NCBI RefSeq assembly: GCF_945952055.1
Contig: NZ_CAMFHB010000061.1
Span: 1-32,868, forward strand
Source: an uncultured Alsobacter sp.
Lineage (GTDB): Bacteria > Pseudomonadota > Alphaproteobacteria > Rhizobiales > Beijerinckiaceae
Direction: 5' to 3'
Length of the DNA stretch: 32,868 nt
In this document: one piece after another, positions 10,106-18,623 of the stretch
Position numbering within the stretch: the stretch's first letter is position 1
Layout of the letters: each line of letters starts with the position of its first letter
The notes under the pieces: model-generated
What the model was told of the DNA's origin: nothing
The model's input: only the letters and a program-made list of their open reading frames with translations
Database searches by the model: none
Made by a program: the position numbers and the translations under genes

Positions 10106-11002
10106 TCAATCGATGGCGATGTCGAGCCCAAGGTCCAGCACCGGGGCCGAATGGGTGAGCGCGCCGACGGAAATCATGTCCACGCCGCTCTCGGCCGCGG
10201 CGCGCACGGTGTCCAGGTTGATGCCGCCGGAGGCTTCCGTGGCCATGCGGCCGGCGATGCGGCGGACGGCCTCGGCGAGGAGGTCCGGCCCCATGTTGTC
10301 GAGGAGCACGACGTCGGCGCCCTCGGCGATCACCTCGTCGAGCTGGTCGAGCGTGTCGACCTCGATTTCCACCTTCACGAGGTGCCCGACGGCGGCCTTC
10401 GCTGCGCGCAGCGCCTGGGCCACGCCGCCGGCCACGGCGATGTGGTTGTCCTTGATGAGAACGGCGTCGTCGAGGCCGAAGCGGTGGTTGAAGCCGCCGC
10501 CGCAGCGCACGGCGTATTTCTCGAAGGCGCGCATGCCGGGTGTCGTCTTGCGGGTGCAGACGATGCGGGCGCGCGTGCCCGCCACACGCTTCACGAACGT
10601 GGACGTGAGCGTGGCGATGCCGGACATGCGCCCCATGAAGTTGAGGGCCACGCGTTCGGCCGAGAGCACCGAGCGCGCCGGCCCCTCGATGCGGGCGACG
10701 ACCTCGCCCGGCGACAGCGGATCGCCGTCGGCGAGCTTCGAGGTGAGGGTCACCTCGGGGTCGTAGGCGTGGAAGGCGGCCACGGCGACGGGCAGGCCCG
10801 ACACGATGCCGGGCTGGCGGGCCGCGATGACGGCCACCGCGCGGGCCCGCGCCGGGATCGTTGCCAGCGTCGTGATGTCGCCGGCCCGGCCGAGATCCTC
10901 GTCCAGTGCACGGCGCACCGCGTCGGCGATGATGAGCGGGTTCAGGAACAGCGCGGGATTGGCCGGCACGGTCGCTTGTTCGGGCGTCTTGTGGTGGGTC
11001 AT
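10106..11002 (-). CDS. nadC: Nicotinate-nucleotide diphosphorylase (carboxylating)
   Basis: Converts quinolinate and PRPP into nicotinate mononucleotide, CO2 and PPi, third step of de novo NAD synthesis. The 298-residue product carries the expected quinolinate phosphoribosyltransferase motifs: [14 protein letters not shown] near residue 35, [64 protein letters not shown] and [10 protein letters not shown]. Its ATG overlaps the nadB stop (ATGA on the minus strand), so it is the last gene of nadABC. Ends facing the hydrolase gene across a palindromic repeat. Confidence 0.97.
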   Translation of the reverse strand: MTHHKTPEQATVPANPALFLNPLIIADAVRRALDEDLGRAGDITTLATIPARARAVAVIAARQPGIVSGLPVAVAAFHAYDPEVTLTSKLADGDPLSPGEVVARIEGPARSVLSAERVALNFMGRMSGIATLTSTFVKRVAGTRARIVCTRKTTPGMRAFEKYAVRCGGGFNHRFGLDDAVLIKDNHIAVAGGVAQALRAAKAAVGHLVKVEIEVDTLDQLDEVIAEGADVVLLDNMGPDLLAEAVRRIAGRMATEASGGINLDTVRAAAESGVDMISVGALTHSAPVLDLGLDIAID

Positions 11003-12528
11003 GGCTTCGTCCTCAACGCCTCGTCGAGTGTGATGCGCGACCGGCGCGCCTGGGCCGGATCGGCGTGCGGATGGTCGGATCGGAAATGGCCGCCGCGGCT
11101 CTCGGTGCGCGCCAGGGCGGACGCCGCGATGAGAAGCGCCGTCGCGGCCATGTTGCGCAGGGCCGCCGTCGGCGCCGCCGCATGGATCGTCCGCAGCGCG
11201 TCGCAGGCCTCGGCCAGGCCCGTGCCATCGCGCAGCACGCCGACGCGCCGGCTCATGAGCTGGCGGATGCGCTCGACCGTGGCCGGATCGGTTCCCGCCG
11301 GGCCGGCCTCGGCGCGGTCGTGCTCGGCCGCGGCGGGCGCCACCAGCGACGCGCTCGCCAGGTCGTCGGCAATGCGGGCGGCGAAGACCACGGCCTCCAG
11401 CAGCGAATTGGAGGCGAGGCGGTTGGCCCCGTGGACGCCGGTGGAGGCCACCTCGCCGGCCGCCCACAGGCCGGAGAGCGAGGTGCGGCCCCGCGCGTCC
11501 GTCCAGATGCCGCCCATGTGGTAGTGCTCGGCGGGCGCCACGGGGATCGGCGCGGTGACGGGATCGATGCCGGCCGAGCGGCAGACGCCGTAGACCGTCG
11601 GGAAGCGCTCGGGAAACTCCGCTCCGACCGCCTGCCGGCAGTCGAGGAACGCGCCCTTGCCCGCCGCGATCGAGGCGAACACACCCCGGGCGACGATGTC
11701 GCGCGGCGCGAGCTCGGCGTCGGGGTGGATGTCGAGCATGAACCGGCGGCCGTCGCGGTCGATCAGCGTGGCGCCGTCGCCACGCAGGGCCTCGGTGGCT
11801 AGCGGGGCCGGGTCGCGGCCGATGTCGATGGCGGTCGGGTGAAACTGCACGAACTCGGCATCCGCCACCATGGCGCCGGCCGCCGCCGCGATGGCGACGC
11901 CGTTGCCGTTGGCCTGCGGCGGGTTGGTGGTCACGGCGTAGAGGTGCCCGACGCCCCCGGTCGCGAGCACGACGGCCGAAGCGGGGATGACGCGGGCCAC
12001 CGCGGCGGCCCCGGCCTCGGCCCGCGAGACGACACCGCGCACGCGGCCGTCCTCCACGACGAGGCCCTCGGCGACTTCACCCTCGCGCACCGTGATCGAC
12101 GGCGTGCGGCGGACGGCGGCGACCAGCGCCTCCATGATGGCCTTGCCGGCCATGTCGCCCTTCACGCGCACGATGCGACGCTCGGAGTGGGCGGCCTCGC
12201 GCGACTGCACGAGCCGGCCCTCGAGGTCGCGGTCGAACGGCACGCCGAAGGCGAGCAGGTCGCGGATGCGGTCGCCCGCCTCGCGGGCCATGGCGAGCAC
12301 GACGCCCTCGTCCACCGTGCCGGCGCCCGCGACGAGCGTGTCGGCGGTGTGCTTCTCGGGGGTGTCGCCGTCCGACATGGCGGCGGCGATGCCGCCCTGG
12401 GCCCACGCCGAGGAGGCGCCCTCCCCGATGGGCGCGGCGGCGAGCACGGTGACGGGATGCGGGGCGAGCTTCAGGGCGCAGAACAGCCCCGCAAGCCCGC
12501 CGCCGACGATGAGGATGGGTGATGTCAT
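10999..12528 (-). CDS. nadB: L-aspartate oxidase
   Basis: FAD enzyme that oxidises L-aspartate to iminoaspartate for quinolinate synthesis. The 509-residue product starts with the FAD-binding fold [15 protein letters not shown], then [89 protein letters not shown] and, near the C-terminus, [12 protein letters not shown], all expected of NadB rather than succinate dehydrogenase flavoprotein. Overlaps nadC by 4 bp. A 127-bp gap with two strong hairpins separates it from nadA upstream. Confidence 0.97.
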   Translation of the reverse strand: MTSPILIVGGGLAGLFCALKLAPHPVTVLAAAPIGEGASSAWAQGGIAAAMSDGDTPEKHTADTLVAGAGTVDEGVVLAMAREAGDRIRDLLAFGVPFDRDLEGRLVQSREAAHSERRIVRVKGDMAGKAIMEALVAAVRRTPSITVREGEVAEGLVVEDGRVRGVVSRAEAGAAAVARVIPASAVVLATGGVGHLYAVTTNPPQANGNGVAIAAAAGAMVADAEFVQFHPTAIDIGRDPAPLATEALRGDGATLIDRDGRRFMLDIHPDAELAPRDIVARGVFASIAAGKGAFLDCRQAVGAEFPERFPTVYGVCRSAGIDPVTAPIPVAPAEHYHMGGIWTDARGRTSLSGLWAAGEVASTGVHGANRLASNSLLEAVVFAARIADDLASASLVAPAAAEHDRAEAGPAGTDPATVERIRQLMSRRVGVLRDGTGLAEACDALRTIHAAAPTAALRNMAATALLIAASALARTESRGGHFRSDHPHADPAQARRSRITLDEALRTKP

Positions 12529-12579
12529 GGCCGTCCTCCGGCGGCGCCCGACCTCGCGGTGCTGGGCGCCATGGGACGC

Positions 12580-12631
12580 GCGGGCTCCCGGCCCGCCCGG
12601 ATGGCGGACCGCGGCGCCGGCGCCGCGGTCC
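12580..12631 (-). promoter_or_regulatory. Two strong hairpins in the nadA-nadB gap
   Basis: Within the 127-bp intercistronic gap are GCGGGC-TCCCG-GCCCGC (12580-12596) and a perfect 26-bp palindrome at 12606-12631 (half-site GGACCGCGGCGCC, centred between 12618 and 12619). In nadA-nadB mRNA these would fold into very stable structures that could limit read-through or protect the nadA 3' end. No T-run follows either. Confidence 0.6.
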
Positions 12632-12655
12632 AGGAGAACACCCGCCGTTTCCGGC

Positions 12656-13750
12656 TCAGTTCTTCAGGTTGATCATCCGCTCGATCGGCAGGCGGGCGCG
12701 CTCGGCGATCGCCGGGTCGATCACGACCTCCTCGGTCATGGTGAGCAGGCTGTCGAGGATCTTCGGCAGCGTGATCCGCTTCATGTGCGGGCATAGGTTG
12801 CACGGCCGCACGAACTCGACCTTGGGCGCCTCGGCGGCGACGTTGTCGGCCATCGAGCACTCGGTGACCATGACGACGCGCTTGGGCTGACGGGTCTTCA
12901 CCCAGTCGATCATGTGCGCGGTCGAGCCCGTGAAGTCGGCCTCGGCCAGCACGTCCGGCGGGCACTCCGGATGCGCGATGATCTGCACGGACGGATCGGC
13001 CTCGCGATAGGCGCGAAGCTCGGCACCGGTGAAGCGCTCGTGCACCTCGCAGTGCCCCTTCCACAGGATCAGCTTCACCTTCGTCTGCGACGCGACGTAC
13101 TTGCCGAGATACTCGTCCGGCAGGAAGATCACGCGGTCGACGCCGAGGCTCTCCACCACCTGCACCGCGTTGGACGAGGTGCAGCAGATGTCGGTCTCCG
13201 CCTTCACGTCCGCCGACGAGTTGACGTAGGTGACCACCGGCACGCCCGGGTACTTCTGCTTGAGCAGGCGCACGTCCGCGCCCGTGATGGACGAGGCGAG
13301 CGAGCAGCCGGCGCGGCTGTCGGGGATCAGCACGGTCTTCTCGGGGCTGAGCAGCTTGGAGGTCTCGGCCATGAAGTGCACGCCGCACTGGACGATGATG
13401 TCCTCCTTCGCCTTCGCCGCGAGGCGCGCGAGCTGGAGGCTGTCGCCCACCACGTCGGCGACGCAGTTGTAGATCTCCGGCGTCTGGTAGTTGTGGGCGA
13501 TGATCACCGCGCCGCGCTGGGCCTTCAGCTCGTTGATGGCCTTGACGTAGGGCGCGAAGAACGGCCACTCCACCGACGGGATGATGGTCTTCACCCGCTC
13601 GTAGAGGTGCGCGGTGGCGCGCTCGACCTCGGGGGTCCAGGTGAGGTCGGGCCTGGGCAGGATGCCGTAGCGGCGCTGCGCCGGGGTGAGGGTGTCGGCC
13701 GGAGCCCGGAAGGACTTCGAAGCGGCGGTCTCGACGTGCATGCCCGACAT
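12656..13750 (-). CDS. nadA: Quinolinate synthase
   Basis: Iron-sulfur enzyme that condenses iminoaspartate with dihydroxyacetone phosphate to quinolinate. The 364-residue product has the NadA pattern: [99 protein letters not shown] and [12 protein letters not shown]; the cysteines needed for the 4Fe-4S cluster are present. ATG at 13750 has GGAGG 6 bp upstream; the open frame extends 10 codons further but through an operator. First gene of nadABC, and under the promoter and twin operators described separately. Confidence 0.97.
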   Translation of the reverse strand: MSGMHVETAASKSFRAPADTLTPAQRRYGILPRPDLTWTPEVERATAHLYERVKTIIPSVEWPFFAPYVKAINELKAQRGAVIIAHNYQTPEIYNCVADVVGDSLQLARLAAKAKEDIIVQCGVHFMAETSKLLSPEKTVLIPDSRAGCSLASSITGADVRLLKQKYPGVPVVTYVNSSADVKAETDICCTSSNAVQVVESLGVDRVIFLPDEYLGKYVASQTKVKLILWKGHCEVHERFTGAELRAYREADPSVQIIAHPECPPDVLAEADFTGSTAHMIDWVKTRQPKRVVMVTECSMADNVAAEAPKVEFVRPCNLCPHMKRITLPKILDSLLTMTEEVVIDPAIAERARLPIERMINLKN

Positions 13751-13761
13751 GGCGGCCTCCG

Positions 13762-13782
13762 TTATGCTCAAGTTGAGCAAAA
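13762..13782. promoter_or_regulatory. nadA operator, proximal copy
   Basis: A 21-bp near-perfect palindrome centred at 13772, core TGCTCAAGTTGAGCA, with the flanks TTA and AAA (one mismatched pair). It lies a few bases upstream of the nadA ribosome site, within the expected transcript. It aligns with the distal copy over TTATGCTCA and GAGCA. Confidence 0.75.
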
Positions 13783-13823
13783 GAGGGGTTCAGAGAAACC
13801 GGCCGCGGTGTCCCGGGCCGGGG

Positions 13824-13844
13824 TTATGCTCACTTGGAGCATAA
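13824..13844. promoter_or_regulatory. nadA operator, distal copy over the transcription start
   Basis: A 21-bp palindrome with perfect 8-bp arms TTATGCTC / GAGCATAA and a 5-bp centre, centred at 13834, 62 bp from the proximal copy (about six helical turns). It sits just downstream of a TATAAT box read on the minus strand, so a bound protein would cover the start point. This fits an NAD-biosynthesis repressor such as NadQ, known for nadABC of alphaproteobacteria; the exact NadQ consensus was recalled, not checked. Confidence 0.75.
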
Positions 13845-13846
13845 GG

Positions 13847-13875
13847 ATTATAGTGATCCCCTCCCCGAATGAAAA
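13847..13875 (-). promoter_or_regulatory. Probable sigma-70 promoter of nadABC
   Basis: On the minus strand a perfect -10 box TATAAT (13852-13847) is preceded, with a 17-bp spacer, by TTTTCA (13875-13870), four of six matching TTGACA. The predicted start near 13840 falls inside the distal operator. Confidence 0.65.
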
Positions 13876-14003
13876 GGGCCCCTGCGACCAATTGCGCCAA
13901 CCACATGTCTGATCCGTGTTTTTGGAAGCACGGGCGTTGCCGCCGTGCATCGCGCGGTTCAACGGGGCGCCCCCGCCGAGCCGCCGCTGGACGCCTAGGC
14001 CCC

Positions 14004-14023
14004 TATCGTGTACCTACACGATA
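14004..14023. promoter_or_regulatory. Perfect palindrome over the marR start: likely autoregulatory operator
   Basis: TATCGTGTACCTACACGATA is a perfect inverted repeat with 9-bp arms and a 2-bp centre. Its last base is the A of the ATG at 14023. MarR proteins bind such 16-20 bp palindromes at their own promoters, so this is the probable operator for the marR-thioesterase-MFS-acuI run. Confidence 0.75.
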
Positions 14024-14514
14024 TGTCCGATCCCCTGCCCTGGCCCGACACCCTGCCCGCCGACATGCCGTCGTGCTACGCCCGCTCGGCGCTGATGGTG
14101 TCGCGTTCGCTGGTCCGGGCCTACAACGCGGCGCTGCGGGAGGTGGGCCTGCCCATCACGCAGGTCTCCCTGCTCGTCGCGATCCGACGCCACCCGACCG
14201 CCACCCTGACGAGCCTCGCCGAGGGCCTCGCCCTCGAGCGCACCACGCTGCTGCGCAACATGCGCCAGCTGGAGACGACGGGCTTCGTCGAGCCGGCTCC
14301 CTCGCGCGGCCGCGCACGGCACTACCGCGTGACCGAGGCCGGCGAGGCCGCCCTGGCCCGCGCCTACCCGGCCTGGGTCCGGATGCAGCGCACCCTGCAG
14401 GAGGCGCTCGGGCCCGATGGCGAGACGACGCTGGCGGCGCTGCGCCACCTGCGCCAGGTCGCCGGCGCGCTCGCCGCCGCCACGGATCCATCCGCAGACG
14501 AGGATACGCCATGA
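14023..14514 (+). CDS. MarR family transcriptional regulator
   Basis: A 163-residue winged-helix regulator. Helix-turn-helix and wing lie at residues about 45-105 (LTSLAEGLALERTTLLRNMRQL as the recognition region, then the wing RGRARHYRVTEAGEAAL), flanked by dimerisation helices; DUF24-like or metal motifs are absent. The start is taken at ATG 14023; a GTG at 14008 would add five residues but lies inside the operator. No ribosome site is visible for either, so a leaderless mRNA is possible. Its stop overlaps the ATG of a thioesterase gene (ATGA), which ties the two in one operon. The ligand is unknown; an acyl-CoA or aromatic acid is plausible. Confidence 0.88.
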   Translation: MSDPLPWPDTLPADMPSCYARSALMVSRSLVRAYNAALREVGLPITQVSLLVAIRRHPTATLTSLAEGLALERTTLLRNMRQLETTGFVEPAPSRGRARHYRVTEAGEAALARAYPAWVRMQRTLQEALGPDGETTLAALRHLRQVAGALAAATDPSADEDTP

Positions 14515-15020
14515 ACGCCCCCGCCGCCTTTCCCGCCGAACCCCGTCCCACCGGGCTCGTGCCCCACGCGACCGTCGCCGGCATGAGCGGGCTCGACTTC
14601 CTGCGGGCGATGTTCGCCGGGGACTTCCCCGCTCCGCCCTTCAGCCTGCCGAGCCAGATCTACGGCCTGGAGGTCGAGGAGGGCCGCGTGCTGTTCGGCG
14701 GCAGGCCCAGCGAGCAGTTCTACAATCCGCTCGGCACGATTCACGGCGGCTGGACGACGATGATCCTGGACTCGGCGCTCGGCTGCGCCGTCCAGAGTGT
14801 CCTGCCCGCCGGCCAAGGCTTCACCACCATCGAGCTCAAGGTCAATTTCGTGCGCCCCGTGACGGCCGCCACCGGCGAGGTGCGCTGCGTCGGGACCATC
14901 GTCCACAAGGGCGGGCGCATCCTCACCTCCGAGGCGCGCCTGACCGACGCGCGCGACCGTCTGCTCGCCCACGCCACGAGCACCTGCATGGCCCTGGAGC
15001 TGGCCGGCGCCAAGGGCTGA
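14511..15020 (+). CDS. PaaI-type hotdog-fold acyl-CoA thioesterase
   Basis: A 169-residue single hotdog domain of the PaaI/YbgC-like group that hydrolyses acyl- or aryl-CoA thioesters in the cytosol. The central helix motif NPLGTIHGGWTTMILDSALGC (start near residue 72; the HGG and the Asp are the active-site type residues) and the later strand TTIELKVNFVRPV and GRILTSEARLTD are characteristic. It overlaps the upstream marR by 4 bp and is followed, after 97 bp, by an MFS transporter. Substrate not shown. Confidence 0.9.
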   Translation: MNAPAAFPAEPRPTGLVPHATVAGMSGLDFLRAMFAGDFPAPPFSLPSQIYGLEVEEGRVLFGGRPSEQFYNPLGTIHGGWTTMILDSALGCAVQSVLPAGQGFTTIELKVNFVRPVTAATGEVRCVGTIVHKGGRILTSEARLTDARDRLLAHATSTCMALELAGAKG

Positions 15021-15117
15021 GCCATCGCGGATTGCGATGGCATCCATCACACAGTGTCGTTTCACCCGGCGAGGCCGGGCTGGTACACGGCAGGTTCACG
15101 CCCTTGCGAGGTCGGTC

Positions 15118-16362
15118 ATGTCCGCTTCCCCCTCTGCCCAGCCGTCCGCCCCCGCGTCGCGCTTCTCGCCGGAGCTCGTCCTCGTCTGCGGATGCCTCAT
15201 CGGCCTCATCACCTTCGGTCCGCGCGCGGCGGTCGGCCTGTTCCAGATCCCGATGTCGACGGAATACGGCTGGTCCCGCGAGGTGTTCTCGCTGGCGATC
15301 GCCGTGCAGAACCTGCTGTGGGGCGTGGGACAGCCTTTCGCCGGCGCGGTGGCCGATCGCTTCGGCACGACGCGCGTCCTGATCGGCGGCGCCATCCTCT
15401 ACGGCCTCGGCCAGGCGCTGATGGCCTATGCCGCGACGCCGTCCATGATGACGCTGAGCGCCGGCGTCATGATCGGCTTCGGGCTCGCCGGCTGCTCGTT
15501 CAACCTCGTGCTCGCCGCCTTCACCAAGGTCCTGCCCGGCGAATGGCGCGGCCTGGCGCTCGGCGCGGGCACGGCGGCCGGCTCATTCGGCCAGTTCCTC
15601 TTCCCCCCGATCGGCAGCATCCTCATCGAGAGCGTGGGCTGGCACCAGACGACGGTCATCTTCGCCTCGACGCTTCTCCTGGTCCTGCCGCTCTCCCTGA
15701 CGCTCGCCACGCGCGGCAGCGCCAGCCAGGCCGGCACGGCGGGGGCGCCGCAGCAGTCGATGAAGCAGGCCCTCGCGGAGGCGTTCCGGCACCGCAGCTA
15801 CGTGCTGCTGGTGCTTGGCTTCTTCACCTGCGGCTTCCAGCTCGCCTTCATCACCTCGCACATGCCGGCCTATCTGCGCGACATCGGCATGCCGGCCTGG
15901 GTGGGCGGATGGACGCTGGCCACGATCGGCCTCGCCAACGCGGTCGGCTCGCTCACCGCCGGCTACCTGTCGAGCCGCATGCCCAAGCGCTGGATTCTGT
16001 CGGCCATTTATCTGGGTCGCGCGGTCGCGGTGTTCGTCTTCATCATGGTCCCCGCCACGCCCACCACCGCCATCCTGTTCGGCGTGGCCATGGGCCTTCT
16101 GTGGCTGTCGACGGTTCCGCCGACGTCGAGCCTCGTGGCGCAGATGTTCGGGCCGCGCTACGTGGCGACGCTCTATGGCTTCGCCTTCTTCTCGCACCAG
16201 CTCGGCGGCTTCCTCGGCGTGTGGCTCGGCGGCGTGCTCTACGAGCAGTCCGGTTCCTACATGATCGTGTGGTGGCTGTCGGTGGCGCTCGGCGTCGCGT
16301 CCGCGCTGATTAACCTGCCCATCCGCGAGCAGCCCGTCGCACGCCTCGCGGCGGCCGCCTGA
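15118..16362 (+). CDS. MFS transporter
   Basis: A 414-residue major facilitator with about 12 hydrophobic helices and a central cytosolic loop around residues 195-220 (ATRGSASQAGTAGAPQQSM). The A-loop motif between helices 2 and 3 is ADRFGTTRVLIGG; the counterpart between helices 8 and 9 is SSRMPKRW. The pattern, with YGWSREVFSLAIAVQNLLWGVGQP early on, resembles the oxalate/formate antiporter-like (OFA) and monocarboxylate transporter group, so an organic acid substrate is likely but unproven. ATG at 15118 follows GAGGT; the frame is open further left to 15037 with no ribosome site. Confidence 0.88.
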   Translation: MSASPSAQPSAPASRFSPELVLVCGCLIGLITFGPRAAVGLFQIPMSTEYGWSREVFSLAIAVQNLLWGVGQPFAGAVADRFGTTRVLIGGAILYGLGQALMAYAATPSMMTLSAGVMIGFGLAGCSFNLVLAAFTKVLPGEWRGLALGAGTAAGSFGQFLFPPIGSILIESVGWHQTTVIFASTLLLVLPLSLTLATRGSASQAGTAGAPQQSMKQALAEAFRHRSYVLLVLGFFTCGFQLAFITSHMPAYLRDIGMPAWVGGWTLATIGLANAVGSLTAGYLSSRMPKRWILSAIYLGRAVAVFVFIMVPATPTTAILFGVAMGLLWLSTVPPTSSLVAQMFGPRYVATLYGFAFFSHQLGGFLGVWLGGVLYEQSGSYMIVWWLSVALGVASALINLPIREQPVARLAAAA

Positions 16363-16438
16363 CCCTCCTGCCCCGGCGCTTGCCCGACGGCCCGCGATGG
16401 GCCAGAACGGCAGCGCCGCATCAGCAGGAGGGACGGAC

Positions 16439-17425
16439 ATGGCTCAGTTTCGCGCAATCGTCGTCGAGAAGGGCGATCAGGGCACTTCCGCCGCGCTGAA
16501 GACCGTGGACGACGCCGACCTGATGGACGGCGACGTCACCGTGCGCGTCAGCCACTCCACCGTGAACTACAAGGACGGCCTCGCCGTCACCGGCAAGGCG
16601 CCGGTCGTGCGCCGCTTCCCGATGGTCCCGGGCATCGACTTCGCCGGCGTCGTCGAAAGCTCCACCCATCCCGACTGGAAGCCCGGCGATGCGGTCGTGC
16701 TCAACGGCTGGGGCGTCGGTGAAACGCATTGGGGCGGCTATGGCGAGCGCGCGCGCGTCAAGGGCGACTGGCTGATTCCGCTGCAACCCGGGCTGTCCCC
16801 GGCCCAGGCGATGGCGGTGGGCACCGCCGGCTACACCGCCGCCCTCTCGGTCGCGGCGCTGGAGCGGTTCGGCATGACCCCGGACCGTGGCCCGGTGCTG
16901 GTCACCGGCGCGGCCGGCGGCGTCGGCTCCGTCGCGGTGGCCCTGCTCGCCAAGCGCGGCTGGACCGTGATCGCCTCCACCGGGCGCCCCGGCGAGGCCG
17001 ACTATCTCAAGGGGCTGGGCGCCAGCGAGATCATCGATCGCGCCGAACTGTCCAACCCCGCCCGTCCGCTGGGCAAGGAGCGCTGGGCCGCGGCGGTCGA
17101 CTCGGTCGGCTCGCACACGCTCGCCAACGTGCTCTCCATGACCCGCTACGGCGGCGCGGTCGCGGCCTGCGGGCTCGCGCAGGGCATGGACCTGCCCTCC
17201 TCCGTGGCGCCCTTCATCCTGCGCGGCGTCTCGCTGCTCGGCATCGACAGCGTCATGGCCCCCAAGGCCCGCCGCCTGGAGGCCTGGCGCCTCGTGGGCG
17301 AGAGCCTCGACAAGGACAAGCTCGCCGCCATGACCACCACCATCGGGCTCGATGGCGTGCTCGAGGCCGGCAAGGCGATCCTGGAGGGTGCCGTGCGGGG
17401 GCGGACCGTGGTCGAGGTGAAGTGA
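16439..17425 (+). CDS. acuI: Acryloyl-CoA reductase AcuI / YhdH-type quinone oxidoreductase family
   Basis: A 328-residue NADPH-dependent medium-chain reductase that lacks the zinc ligands of alcohol dehydrogenases. AcuI reduces acryloyl-CoA to propionyl-CoA and protects against acrylate. Diagnostic stretches: STVNYKDGLAVTGKAPVVRRF, PMVPGIDFAGVV, VLNGWGVGETHWGGYGERARV, the nucleotide-binding VTGAAGGVGSVAVALL, and SVAPFILRGVSLLGIDSV. These agree closely with characterised AcuI from Rhodobacter as remembered. AGGAGGGA lies 6 bp upstream of the ATG. It is 76 bp after the MFS gene on the same strand; other family members act on different enoyl-CoAs, so the substrate is inferred. Confidence 0.88.
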   Translation: MAQFRAIVVEKGDQGTSAALKTVDDADLMDGDVTVRVSHSTVNYKDGLAVTGKAPVVRRFPMVPGIDFAGVVESSTHPDWKPGDAVVLNGWGVGETHWGGYGERARVKGDWLIPLQPGLSPAQAMAVGTAGYTAALSVAALERFGMTPDRGPVLVTGAAGGVGSVAVALLAKRGWTVIASTGRPGEADYLKGLGASEIIDRAELSNPARPLGKERWAAAVDSVGSHTLANVLSMTRYGGAVAACGLAQGMDLPSSVAPFILRGVSLLGIDSVMAPKARRLEAWRLVGESLDKDKLAAMTTTIGLDGVLEAGKAILEGAVRGRTVVEVK

Positions 17426-17437
17426 GCGGCTGAGAGG

Positions 17438-17603
17438 TCGTCCGTCCTTCGACACGTCGCCTGCGGCGGCTGCTCAGGATGAGGAGCTTTGTGGGGCTGA
17501 GCTAAAGACGAAGACGGTCCTGATCCTGAGAGCTTGTGAATCGATCCCCGCCCCCATCTCCCTCATCCTGAGCCGGCCGCAACGCGGCCGAGTCGAAGGA
17601 CGC
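17438..17603. repeat. Intergenic palindromic repeat, family A, copy 2
   Basis: Fills the gap between the convergent acuI and merR genes. Two REP-like units in opposite orientation (CGTCCTTCGAC...GCTCAGGATGAGG at about 17438-17483 and CTCATCCTGAG...GTCGAAGGACGC at about 17562-17603). The stretch 17520-17603 is an inverted near-copy of 8486-8568, including AGAGCTTGTGAA and the run ATCCCCGCCCCCATCTCCCT, with about five differences by eye. Confidence 0.8.
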
Positions 17604-17619
17604 AGGACCTCGCCGTGCT

Positions 17620-18135
17620 TCAGGCCTCGGCCTCGACGCCCCGCACCGACTCCAGGAGACGCCTGCAGTCCATCAGGTCCGCCAGCGCTCCGCGCAGGCG
17701 CTGTTCGTCGTCGGCCGTGAGGCGGGAGCCGCTGTCCTGGAAGCCGGGGCCCGGCGCGGCATCGTCCATGTCCGGGAACAGGGAGGGCGCCTCCTCCGCC
17801 GACAACGACACGACCTCCGCGTCGCCGTCGGCGTCACGCAGGTCGGGAGGCGGGGCCACGGTCTCGCCGCGGCCCAGCGACTGCACCGTCTTGACGCCCT
17901 GCTCCTTGAGGATGCGCTGGACGCCGCGGATCGTGTAGCCCTGGCCGTAGAGCAGGTGGCGGATACCGCGCAGCAGATCGACGTCGTCGCGGCGATAGTA
18001 GCGCCGGCCCCCGCCCCGCTTCAGCGGGCGGATCTGGGAAAACCGGGTCTCCCAGAACCGCAGCACGTGCTGGGGGAGATCGAGGTCTTCGGCGACTTCG
18101 CTGATGGTCCGGAACGCGTCGGGGCTCTTGTCCAT
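17620..18135 (-). CDS. MerR family transcriptional regulator
   Basis: A 171-residue protein with an N-terminal MerR winged helix (residues about 9-78: [22 protein letters not shown], then [21 protein letters not shown] and [11 protein letters not shown]). The rest is acidic and probably flexible, without the cysteines of metal sensors. This MerR-like gene directly after ihfA is conserved in many alphaproteobacteria; its target is unknown. It lies 25 bp downstream of ihfA and is likely co-transcribed. Confidence 0.9.
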   Translation of the reverse strand: MDKSPDAFRTISEVAEDLDLPQHVLRFWETRFSQIRPLKRGGGRRYYRRDDVDLLRGIRHLLYGQGYTIRGVQRILKEQGVKTVQSLGRGETVAPPPDLRDADGDAEVVSLSAEEAPSLFPDMDDAAPGPGFQDSGSRLTADDEQRLRGALADLMDCRRLLESVRGVEAEA

Positions 18136-18160
18136 TCAGGTCTCCCGCCCGCCGGAAGGA

Positions 18161-18475
18161 TCAGTCTTCCTCGCCGGCGCCGTCTAGTCCGTTGATTCGT
18201 GCCTTCAGGATATTCGATGGCTTGAACACCATCACCCGCCGCGGCTCGATCGGGACTTCGACACCGGTCTTGGGATTGCGTCCGACCCGCTGCCCCTTGC
18301 TGCGGACGACGAAGGATCCGAACGACGAGAGCTTCACGGTTTCGCCCTTGGCCAGGCAATCCGAGAGCTCCTTCAACACGAGCTCGACGAGGGCCGCGGA
18401 CTCGGTCCTGGAGAGACCGACGCGCTGGTAGACGGCTTCGCTCAGCTCAGCCCGCGTGATGGTGCGATCAGCCAC
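18161..18475 (-). CDS. ihfA: Integration host factor subunit alpha
   Basis: A 104-residue HU/IHF family DNA-bending protein. Sequence from the chosen GTG reads [16 protein letters not shown]; downstream [30 protein letters not shown] and [13 protein letters not shown] are the IhfA arm and core, including the DNA-intercalating proline in RNPKTG. The frame is open to 18577, but the GTG at 18475, preceded by a GGGGGG ribosome-type site 4 bp upstream, gives the standard length. Lies after fabH, in front of merR. Confidence 0.95.
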   Translation of the reverse strand: MADRTITRAELSEAVYQRVGLSRTESAALVELVLKELSDCLAKGETVKLSSFGSFVVRSKGQRVGRNPKTGVEVPIEPRRVMVFKPSNILKARINGLDGAGEED

Positions 18476-18623
18476 TTGTGCCCCCCGACTTCGACCTATC
18501 GCGATCCCGGCCTGCGCTTCGCAGTGTCGATCGTCGCGGTGGTCACGACCTCCTGAACCCGGAAGCCGTATCTTCATGATCCTGCACGGTATTCGCGCGC
18601 CGACCCGCGGTCAACGCACATCC

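Noticed and set aside
16363-16438. GGCCC-GCGAT-GGGCC hairpin between the MFS gene and acuI as a terminator
   Set aside because: Only 5 bp with no T-run, and it would fall in a likely shared transcript; not strong enough to list.
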